A stretch of DNA of 30,143 bases. Source: a virus. A program made the position numbers and the translations under genes. How positions within the stretch are numbered: position 1 is the stretch's first letter; the number at the start of each line of letters is the position of its first letter. Shown here in pieces: positions 15,506 to 21,265 of this stretch. The stretch is taken from IMG/VR virus record IMGVR_UViG_3300025102_000010, positions 1-30,143 of that record, one strand, 5' to 3'. Under the pieces are notes generated by a model that had not been told where the DNA came from, ran no database searches, and was given only the letters and a program-made list of their open reading frames with translations.

Positions 15506-15990
15506 AGCGCCACCTTCGAGAGCTGCAGCTCGTTCGCGATGTTCTGCAGCTCGTGCTCTACCTGTCGCATCTTCTGGTTGTACTCGCTCGCGGCCGTGCT
15601 GATTTCGTCGAGCGCTCGGTTGATGCTCCTCGCGACGCCGTTTGCAAAGTTCGCGGTCAAGTGTTTCTGCGCTCCGATACGCCGCTTCACGTCGAGCGCG
15701 TGCTTTGCGAGCTCGCCTGGTTCCATGGGTGGCGGTGGCGGTGGCGGCGGGTCGTCGAAGATGCTTGGACCGTCGGGCGCCCGTTCGATTGCATACCAGC
15801 GTCGGCCGCGGCATTCTGCAACGCCCGAACGCCGCACGTAGTCACGGATTCCCCAGTAAAACGCGGTACCTGACGCGGTGTCGACGTGTGCGGGCGCAAA
15901 AGCATCGATCAAGTCGCGCAGCTTCGAGCCGGGATTGTCGGAAAGAAACCGGTAGAGCTCGTCGGGCGATGGCAAGCCGGGCGCGGTCAT
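15502..15990 (-). CDS. Unknown protein: winged-helix-like N-part, polyproline linker, coiled coil (162 aa)
   Basis: ATG 15990 overlaps the upstream stop (ATGA). Three parts are visible. Residues 1-70 have the length and pattern of a small helix-turn-helix/winged-helix unit (LPSPDELYRFLSDNPGSKL, then FYWGIRDYVRRSGVAE and a strand RRWYAIE). Residues 81-88 are eight consecutive prolines encoded by a GGTGGC-type repeat. Residues 90-162 form a charged helix likely to coil (SINRALDEISTAASEYNQKM). It lies between the annealing protein and the resolvase. It could bridge DNA and another recombination protein, for example as a loader or regulator; this is inference. I do not recognise the family. Confidence 0.55.
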   Translation of the reverse strand: MTAPGLPSPDELYRFLSDNPGSKLRDLIDAFAPAHVDTASGTAFYWGIRDYVRRSGVAECRGRRWYAIERAPDGPSIFDDPPPPPPPPMEPGELAKHALDVKRRIGAQKHLTANFANGVARSINRALDEISTAASEYNQKMRQVEHELQNIANELQLSKVAL

Positions 15991-16604
15991 TGCTCACCCC
16001 CGACGGCCGCACGGATGACATCGCCGCCCTTGTTCTGATCGAGCCAGGCGTACACGTTTGCCTTCTGCTCGTCGGTCATGTCTCCGAGCAAGGGCTTACC
16101 GGCGCCCGCGGCCCACGTGTTGAAGTCGGCAGCGGTAAGGCCGGACGACTGCAGCTGCCGAGCAATGCGGGTTGACCACGGCGGCGCATCGACGGGCGGC
16201 TTGCGACGTGCGGCGGCGTTGCCGTCATCGTCTTCGACCGAAATGCCGAGCAGGCTTTGTGCAGCGTACCGTCGAAGGTAGGTGACGGCCGAGCCGAACG
16301 ACTGGATATCGACCTTCCGGCCGATCGGCGCGCGGGTGACGGTCTCATAGACGCCGCCGCCACTATGGGCAATCGACGTCGTCAGCACGACGCACGCGGT
16401 ATCTGGGTCGTAGTCGGGCGACTGCGAGAAGGCGATACCGTTGCGGTTGAGCGCCGGGATGACCACATGCAGCACGGCCGGCAGGCTCGCGTACTTGCTG
16501 CGGTAGTGCGGGTTGGTTGAGTCCTTGAAGACCGCGCCCATTTCGCTCTGTGCCTTGACGAGTGCGGCTTGTAGCTGCACCTGCATTTTGTCTTTCGTGT
16601 CCAT
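15987..16604 (-). CDS. erf: ERF-family single-strand annealing recombinase
   Basis: ATG 16604 is preceded by the AAGGGCAAAC ribosome site shared by several genes here; upstream in-frame sequence lies in the primase-helicase gene. The 205-residue protein carries the ERF hallmark: N-terminal helix AQSEMGAVFKDSTNPHYRSK and KYASLPAVLHVVIPALN, then the signature FGSAVTYLRRYAAQSLLGI followed by the acidic DDDGNAA (about 103-131). ERF proteins anneal complementary single strands and help circularise or recombine phage DNA. The C-terminal third looks like a separate small helical unit. The exonuclease and SSB downstream complete a Red-like pathway. Confidence 0.9.
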   Translation of the reverse strand: MDTKDKMQVQLQAALVKAQSEMGAVFKDSTNPHYRSKYASLPAVLHVVIPALNRNGIAFSQSPDYDPDTACVVLTTSIAHSGGGVYETVTRAPIGRKVDIQSFGSAVTYLRRYAAQSLLGISVEDDDGNAAARRKPPVDAPPWSTRIARQLQSSGLTAADFNTWAAGAGKPLLGDMTDEQKANVYAWLDQNKGGDVIRAAVGGEQ

Positions 16605-16630
16605 TGTTTGCCCTTGTTGTGGTGTGTGGG

Positions 16631-18898
16631 TCAGGCTTGCGACCAGACCTCTCGGAGTACGCGCCCCTTTGGAGCCCGCGAAAGTGTGTCGATGCTGTCG
16701 AGACCGTTGCCGATGTGCGCTTGCGTCTCGTCCTTCAGGTAGTAGGTTACGCCGTTGCTTCGCATCTTCACAAAGCCCGCCCGTTGCAGCGCTGCCGACA
16801 AGGTGATTCCTCTGCCTTGTGGGTTGACGTCCTTCCCGATTGCCGCGGCGAACTCGCCACACGTGAACCGGTTGTGAGCTCCGCCGCCGTTGTTTGTGTA
16901 CGCAGTCATTGCGCACTGCGTGTACCAGTCCAGGTAACGGTACGCGGCATTCGATTGACGCCTCAAACTGTCCTCTTGCGCAGTGAGCCACCATTGCTCG
17001 CCAGCGCGGTAGAGCTCGCGGGCTTCTGCGAAGAGCTGCGCGCGGTGCTTGTCAATGTACGCGAGGTCGAAGACCTTGTTTGCGCACGGCACAACCCAGT
17101 ACCGACGGTCCCCGGTCTTGTCTCGCAAGAAGTCGCGCTCGTTGGTTGAAGCTACGATGACAGTGTGCCGGCGGTACGTGCGGACCTTGCGCCCGAACGG
17201 CGGTCGCAGTCTGTCGACGGCTGAAGCAATGAAGGCCTTTCGGGTCTCCTGGTCGGCGTTTCCGGCAGAACTAAGCTCCGAGTCCTCGTACAGCCAAGCC
17301 GCGTACAGCTGCAACATCGAATCCTTGTCCTTCAAGTTCAGGCGGGTATCGCTGAAGAGCTCGCCCGCGAAGCCGTCGAAGGCGACGAGCGACCGAAAGA
17401 AGCGCGACTTGCCGATACCTTGTCGGCCTTGCAGCGTCAGCACGGTGTCGACCTTGCAGCCGGGCTCGTACAGCCGAGCGCACAGGGAGACAAGGAAGCG
17501 TCGAGCATAGGCACGAAAGACGGGCCGGTCTTCGCAACCAAGCACGTCGACGAAGAGCGAGTCGAGCCGGTGCCGGCCGTCCCATTGCAGCCCGTCGATA
17601 TAGTCAATGACGGGGTTTCGGCTTGTCTGTCGCGCGACGTATTCGACTACGCCGTACAGCTTTTCGCGACCGATACGCCAGTACCAGCCGTACGCCCCTT
17701 CCATGTGCGCCAGTATTTCAATCCAGGTCGTATCGTCGACCGCTTCGCCGCCGTTCATTTCGCGCTCTGCGAAAGAGTCATACCAAAAGTCGAAGGTCGT
17801 GTCGTGGCCGAGCATCGCGACGAGGTTGCTAACCGTGTTCGCAATGTCACCTCGTTCGCCCTTGCGCTTCGGCGGCTTGCGTACGAGGTCGGCAAGGCCC
17901 GAAGCCGCGGGCGCTTTGTAGGTGTTCCAATAGGTGCACGCGCCCGGTGCGCTGTAGTACCTGGTCCGCCCGTCGGGCTCGCGGGCGAAGAAACCCGACC
18001 CGATGCTATTGCCGCCGAAGGGACAAACGACCTTCAAGCGTTCGCCAAGGCCTAAGCCTTCGACGATTGCTTGCCACGTCCGGCCGTCGGGCTGTCGTTG
18101 CATTCTGAAGTCGACTTCGACCTTGCGCGACTGCCGCGGCTTGCGGACCTTCGGCGCGATGTCTACCGGGTCGACGTCGGCAGCTTCGTCGACCGATAGC
18201 GACAAGTCATCCTGAAGTCGAACCAGGTCGGCACGGGTCAGTACGGTATCGGCAGCGTGCAAGACTTCGACGTCGTAGTGTCGGCCGCTTGCTTTGCGAT
18301 TCGTCGAGCCGGGCAAGCGGCACAGTCTCGCACCGACGTCGTGCGTGCGGTCGAAGGCGGATGTGTACGAAGTCAGCGCGGGTTGCATCCCGTTCGCGAG
18401 CTCCGCGACTTGCATATTGACCGAGTCGACCACGGCCGAATGGGCTGCGCGCAGTGCGACCTTCTCGGTACCGAGCTCGGCGTCGACTGCGAAGTGCACA
18501 TGAAAGCCCCACCCCGACATGATGACGAGCGACGGCGGTGCGCCGATGACCGCTTCGAGCACGGGCACGAAGTCGCGCAGCATGAGGTCGAGCAACGCTT
18601 GCCGGGCGGTATCGTCAAGCCGATACATTCGGCGCTTGCGGTCCTGTGCACGGGCTTCGAGTACACGACCGCGGGACATGCGCACGGCATCATAGAGGCC
18701 GAGTAAGTCCAGGTCGAAGAACAGCGACGTGACCCGCTCGCACTGGTCGAACGTTCGACCGCGTCCTTTCGCGTCGACGGTGCCGGTGCGAAACAACCCC
18801 GTCGATATGTAGTCGCCCCCTGTCAAGGTCTGCCGCACGTACTGCAGGCCTTCGGGCGGGTCGGGCCATACCCGACGCACGCGTGCGTCAATGCTCAT
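16631..18898 (-). CDS. Primase-helicase: AEP-like primase plus VirE/VapE-type ATPase
   Basis: ATG 18898 is preferred to the TTG two codons upstream. The 755-residue protein has two enzyme parts. The N-terminal primase-like part shows the archaeo-eukaryotic primase pattern: FFDLD (about 60-64), GWGFHVHF (130-136) and GARLCRLPGSTNRK (190-202). A central segment CPFGGNSIGSGFF follows. The C-terminal part is a VirE/VapE-type P-loop ATPase: family lead NPVIDYIDGLQWDG (428-441), Walker A GRQGIGKSR (491-499), acidic Walker B LYEDSELS (536-543), sensor-like VIVASTNERDFL (580-591) and arginine-finger region GDRRYW (596-601). It likely makes primers and unwinds DNA. No DNA polymerase is encoded, so it should load the host enzyme. 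Confidence 0.85.
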   Translation of the reverse strand: MSIDARVRRVWPDPPEGLQYVRQTLTGGDYISTGLFRTGTVDAKGRGRTFDQCERVTSLFFDLDLLGLYDAVRMSRGRVLEARAQDRKRRMYRLDDTARQALLDLMLRDFVPVLEAVIGAPPSLVIMSGWGFHVHFAVDAELGTEKVALRAAHSAVVDSVNMQVAELANGMQPALTSYTSAFDRTHDVGARLCRLPGSTNRKASGRHYDVEVLHAADTVLTRADLVRLQDDLSLSVDEAADVDPVDIAPKVRKPRQSRKVEVDFRMQRQPDGRTWQAIVEGLGLGERLKVVCPFGGNSIGSGFFAREPDGRTRYYSAPGACTYWNTYKAPAASGLADLVRKPPKRKGERGDIANTVSNLVAMLGHDTTFDFWYDSFAEREMNGGEAVDDTTWIEILAHMEGAYGWYWRIGREKLYGVVEYVARQTSRNPVIDYIDGLQWDGRHRLDSLFVDVLGCEDRPVFRAYARRFLVSLCARLYEPGCKVDTVLTLQGRQGIGKSRFFRSLVAFDGFAGELFSDTRLNLKDKDSMLQLYAAWLYEDSELSSAGNADQETRKAFIASAVDRLRPPFGRKVRTYRRHTVIVASTNERDFLRDKTGDRRYWVVPCANKVFDLAYIDKHRAQLFAEARELYRAGEQWWLTAQEDSLRRQSNAAYRYLDWYTQCAMTAYTNNGGGAHNRFTCGEFAAAIGKDVNPQGRGITLSAALQRAGFVKMRSNGVTYYLKDETQAHIGNGLDSIDTLSRAPKGRVLREVWSQA

Positions 18899-18915
18899 TG
18901 TCAATCCGAAGAAAT

Positions 18916-18974
18916 GCCCGACGGGTCACAGTTCCAACCGTGTCGGGTGTGAAAGTGTGGACGACCCGCCGGGC
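18916..18974 (-). promoter_or_regulatory. Long GC stem-loop ahead of the primase-helicase gene (possible attenuator)
   Basis: In the gap between the 68-residue gene and the primase-helicase, two 12-base arms (18916-18927 and 18963-18974) pair with one mismatch and enclose a 35-base loop that could form a weaker inner hairpin. On the leftward transcript the stem is followed by ATTTCTT (18915-18909) and the gene starts 18 bases after the stem. The loop is long for an intrinsic terminator, so an attenuator, an RNA-structure control of primase translation or a protein-binding site are all possible. The structure is visible; its role is inference. Confidence 0.5.
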
Positions 18975-18979
18975 GGTAA

Positions 18980-19186
18980 TCAAGTTCGCGTCAACGGTAC
19001 GCCGTCCTCGAGCGTCGCGTTGATTGCTTCGATGAGTCCGTCGGCTTGTTGACGCCGTCGCAGGTCGTCTTGAACGAGCGGGTGAACGACCTTGTGCAAG
19101 TACTCGGTCGTCGTCAGCTTTGCGCGAGCGGCAGCGAGTCGGACGTCGCGGCCGAACTCTTCAGAGAAGATGGGTCGGAGCTGCAT
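18980..19186 (-). CDS. Small protein (68 aa), possibly ribbon-helix-helix DNA-binding
   Basis: ATG 19186 follows GAAGGA at a normal distance, and that ribosome site overlaps the end of the upstream gene. The 68-residue sequence has the length and pattern of a ribbon-helix-helix regulator (FGRDVRLAAARAKLTTTEYLHKVVHPLV), a short strand followed by two helices, with an alpha-helical tail. Such proteins bind operators as dimers, and candidate operator-like repeats lie in the nearby intergenic region. This is a weak match seen by eye. A structural or replication accessory protein is equally possible. Confidence 0.5.
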   Translation of the reverse strand: MQLRPIFSEEFGRDVRLAAARAKLTTTEYLHKVVHPLVQDDLRRRQQADGLIEAINATLEDGVPLTRT

Positions 19187-19187
19187 A

Positions 19188-19457
19188 TCAAATATCCTTC
19201 AGTCGGAGCTTTGCAGCGTCCGACAGTCGTTTGAGTCGTGACAGGTCGTCAACCGTGTTCGACACGATGGAGTCGATAATCGGCTGCAAGGCGTCTTCGA
19301 TCAACGCCGGGAGCTGTATGCGCGGGGCTTCGTGGTCAATGTTCCGTACGGCCTTCATGCCGAGCGTTATCGCCCATTCAAGCTGATTGATCTGGCGCCA
19401 GAGTTCCTCGTGGCTCTGTACGATCTGATCGACGATAAATTCTTCGGTGTTCTTCAT
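19188..19457 (-). CDS. Small helical protein (89 aa), unknown
   Basis: ATG 19457 has the recurrent CAAGGGCAAAG ribosome site. The protein is helical and mildly acidic (SHEELWRQINQLEWAITLGM, then DALQPIIDSIVSN), with leucine/isoleucine spacing that could make a coiled-coil dimer, and a basic end. No domain is recognised. It lies in the early cluster between two other small proteins. Early-gene host-takeover or anti-defence roles are common for such genes but nothing in the sequence shows one. Confidence 0.5.
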   Translation of the reverse strand: MKNTEEFIVDQIVQSHEELWRQINQLEWAITLGMKAVRNIDHEAPRIQLPALIEDALQPIIDSIVSNTVDDLSRLKRLSDAAKLRLKDI

Positions 19458-19474
19458 GCTTTGCCCTTGTTGGT

Positions 19475-19747
19475 TTAGTGAAGCGCGAGCGCTTCGGTGC
19501 GTAGCTGCCGCAGCTCGTCGGGCGAACATGCCAAACGGGCGACGGCGTATGCAGTCGGGCACGTCCAGCGGAACACCGGGCGGCCCTTCACACGAAGCCA
19601 CAGAATGCGGCCGGTGTTTCGGTTGAGTAGCTGAACGAAGCCCGCGAGCTCGCACGGGTCGACGGCGTATTGCCGAGCGCTTGCACGACCGACCAGGCCG
19701 ACGAGCTTGCGCCGGAAGTCATCGGCTCGGCAGTGCGCATCGGTCAT
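19475..19747 (-). CDS. Small basic protein (90 aa), unknown
   Basis: The likely start is ATG 19747, overlapping the stop of a 24-residue membrane peptide (ATGA); an upstream in-frame GTG-type extension overlaps that peptide and is rejected. The protein is Arg-rich at the N-terminus (DDFRRKLVGLVGRASARQY), with a beta hairpin-like middle (TGRILWLRVKGRPVFRWTCP) and a helical end (SPDELRQLRTEALALH). It has four cysteines, not in an obvious zinc pattern. I do not recognise it. It is the second gene of the leftward early operon. Confidence 0.5.
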   Translation of the reverse strand: MTDAHCRADDFRRKLVGLVGRASARQYAVDPCELAGFVQLLNRNTGRILWLRVKGRPVFRWTCPTAYAVARLACSPDELRQLRTEALALH

Positions 19748-19818
19748 AGGAACATCGCCAGGTAGATACAGGCGAAGATGATGATGGCGCCGAGTGCGTC
19801 TTCGGTGTGCGTGTTCAT
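19744..19818 (-). CDS. 24-residue single-span membrane microprotein, first leftward gene
   Basis: A short frame begins at ATG 19818 behind one of the best ribosome sites in the window (AAAGGAG, 6 bases before the ATG). It encodes MNTHTEDALGAIIIFACIYL and ends AMFL, followed by a stop that overlaps the next ATG (ATGA). Residues 9-24 form a hydrophobic helix, so the product would be a tiny inner-membrane peptide with an acidic N-terminus. The strong ribosome site and ATGA coupling argue for real translation. It could also be a leader that sets translation of the following gene. Confidence 0.6.
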   Translation of the reverse strand: MNTHTEDALGAIIIFACIYLAMFL

Positions 19819-19949
19819 TGCTTGCTCCTTTGTACATTCGTACTGTAATCCATTGTGGCGGGATGGTGTGGTGTCAAGTGTGTCATAGTTCGGTCACAGT
19901 TGTGTCATTGGTGAGAACCCCCATCCCCGCGGCATTTACGGTACCTGTA

Positions 19950-20164
19950 GTCGAGAACGCGCTATCCATCACACGGTCACTGTGAAAGCAACGTGATACT
20001 GGTTACTCTCAACGAGACAGTGCAAGCCCCTCTGACAGTTTCAAATACTCAGTGGGTAAATTCTAACTTCATTCAACACGGTTTTAGGTTGCACTGCCTC
20101 GTTGAAAAGGTGCACCATTGCGGTATAATGACAGTGCACGTGTGATGGATAGCGCGTTCTCGAC
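19950..20164. repeat. Nested inverted repeats on one axis (base 20057)
   Basis: The outer arms 19950-19983 and 20131-20164 are reverse complements at 32 of 34 positions, including 26 in a row (19950-19975 with 20139-20164). The inner arms 20007-20025 and 20089-20107 match at 17 of 19. Both pairs are centred on 20057, so the whole 215-bp segment is a decayed palindrome with an AT-rich unpaired centre. This is direct from the sequence. It indicates an ancient inverted duplication kept under selection at the arms. Confidence 0.95.
20102..20129 (+). promoter_or_regulatory. Sigma70-like promoter for the rightward unit
   Basis: TTGAAA (20102-20107), a 16-base spacer and a perfect TATAAT (20124-20129) point rightward to a start near 20136, about 48 bases before ATG 20184. 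The -35 element lies in the inner inverted-repeat arm. The mirror position on the left has TTGAGA but no TATAAT-like partner, so the promoter is one-sided at present. Confidence 0.75.
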
Positions 20165-20183
20165 GATTCAACCGGGATTGACC

Positions 20184-20420
20184 ATGGCCGAGCTCGAAAC
20201 AATGACCCCTGACACGATCGAACTTGCGCTTGCGAAGCTCGCACCCGACGCGCTCGGGCTACTTGAAGGCGTGCTGCGCGGGACGAAGCGGCCGAACAAG
20301 GCGCAGCTCGACGCAGCTTGGCGCGTGCTCGACGTCGCACGGGCACGCCAGGTCGTGTCGTTGGAAGCGCCCGAGATAGAAGAGCTGCGCAACGTGCTAC
20401 AACTCGTAGCGGATAGCTAA
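20184..20420 (+). CDS. Small terminase-like protein (78 aa)
   Basis: I start at ATG 20184, six bases after GGGA. ATG 20145 is in frame and would add MDSAFSTIQPGLT, but it lies only about nine bases after the predicted transcript start and inside the repeat arm; the TTG at 20118 lies upstream of that start. The protein is helical (DTIELALAKLAPDALGLLEG, then NKAQLDAAWRVLDVARARQ), like the short DNA-recognition subunits that partner large terminases. It is first in the packaging-head unit, with the large terminase two genes on. Too short and divergent for certainty; a small regulator is the alternative. Confidence 0.5.
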   Translation: MAELETMTPDTIELALAKLAPDALGLLEGVLRGTKRPNKAQLDAAWRVLDVARARQVVSLEAPEIEELRNVLQLVADS

Positions 20421-20437
20421 ACCACGGAGGGCAAGCC

Positions 20438-21265
20438 GTGCTGACTTTTGTTGAACTTTGCGCCGGGACGGCGGCCGTATCGCTTCGGCTCCACCACCCG
20501 CGGGCTCGTCCTCCGGTGTCTCGTATGGGCGCGAAGACCGGATATGCAAACGTCATTCTGCGTTGTTTAGGATTGCGACCGGGTCAAGGTGCCGACCGTT
20601 ACGTGTGGTGCGAGCCAGACGCGGGGGTCCGACTGCTTTTGCACGCAATGACATCGAGAGAGATTGCGACGAAAGCGGCCGCTATCATAGAGTCTTGGAA
20701 GGACGAAGAACCTAAGTCCTTGTGGCAACGGTTAAGGGCAGAAGGGCCGGCGGTGTGTCCGCCTGTCGACCCGCGGGAGGTGGCCCGGTTCGTTTTGTGC
20801 GGCGTCTGGTCATATCGTCAAAGCGAAGTGGAAAGCGGTTTTGTGGGACCGAGTCAACGGCGACAAGACACCACGGCCACGGCCACGGCCACGGCCCGTA
20901 TAGCCCTTGACCTACCCGCCACCATCACCGACGACGCACGGGCGGTGGACCCGCCGCAGCTCCCGGCCGGGACGGTCTGCTACATGGACCCTCCATACCT
21001 TGGAACGACTGGATACCGTCACGACCTCGGACGCGGGGCGGTCCTGGAGCTCGCCCGGAAGTGGGAAGCGGCCGGAGCGGTGGTCTGTATCTCGGAAGCG
21101 GAGCCGATTGGGGCGCTTGTTCACGAAGGCTGGCACGCGGTCGAGATTACAGGCGAGCGCGTCGGACAAAAGCGCACATTTAGCAAACAGCAACGCGAGT
21201 GGCTTACAATGTCGCGCCCGCCCGCGTGGAAGCCTTCGATACAGGGCAAGCTGTTCGCATGCTGA
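20438..21265 (+). CDS. N6-adenine DNA methyltransferase (DPPY, Dam/D12-like)
   Basis: GTG 20438 follows GGAGGG. The 275-residue enzyme has the S-adenosylmethionine motif FVELCAGTAAVSLRL at 4-18, a SRMGAKTGYA segment at 28-37 that resembles the Dam-family GGK loop, and the catalytic DPPY at 184-187 (YMDPPYLGTTGY). The order SAM motif first, DPPY second, suits D12-class N6-adenine methyltransferases. No restriction partner is present, so it probably protects phage DNA or marks it for packaging or regulation. Composition differs by eye from its neighbours and a CCACGG repeat lies inside. The stop overlaps the large-terminase start. Confidence 0.85.
   Translation: MLTFVELCAGTAAVSLRLHHPRARPPVSRMGAKTGYANVILRCLGLRPGQGADRYVWCEPDAGVRLLLHAMTSREIATKAAAIIESWKDEEPKSLWQRLRAEGPAVCPPVDPREVARFVLCGVWSYRQSEVESGFVGPSQRRQDTTATATATARIALDLPATITDDARAVDPPQLPAGTVCYMDPPYLGTTGYRHDLGRGAVLELARKWEAAGAVVCISEAEPIGALVHEGWHAVEITGERVGQKRTFSKQQREWLTMSRPPAWKPSIQGKLFAC
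20871..20894. repeat. Four tandem copies of CCACGG inside the methyltransferase gene
   Basis: Bases 20871-20894 are four exact CCACGG units, coding an alternating Thr/Ala stretch around residues 145-152, between the SAM motif and the DPPY motif. A six-base unit keeps the frame when copies are gained or lost, so it can change linker length but not switch the gene off. Confidence 0.95.

Larger units (their letters stand above)
19819..20183. promoter_or_regulatory. Divergent intergenic control region with nested inverted repeats
   Basis: About 365 bases separate the leftward microprotein gene from the preferred start of the rightward small-terminase gene. It holds the nested inverted repeats described separately, an AT-rich core (19984-20130), a rightward sigma70-like promoter (20102-20129), and on the minus strand a perfect TTGACA at 19877-19872 with no convincing partner -10. 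Motifs GGTCACAGTT (19892-19901) and TCACTGTGA (19977-19985) look operator-like. It is the obvious place for early/late control and could also be an origin of replication. Confidence 0.75.

Noticed and set aside
14998-15873. Plus-strand open frame (291 codons) over the resolvase region
   Set aside because: It overlaps the RuvC-like and polyproline genes, which have family motifs and ATGA/GTGA coupling. Its product is Arg-rich without any motif.
19985-20012. Leftward mirror promoter in the left half of the palindrome
   Set aside because: TTGAGA is present but the base positions matching TATAAT read TGCTTT, so the -10 is missing.
20871-20894. CRISPR or operator array
   Set aside because: Contiguous hexamers with no spacers, in frame inside a gene.
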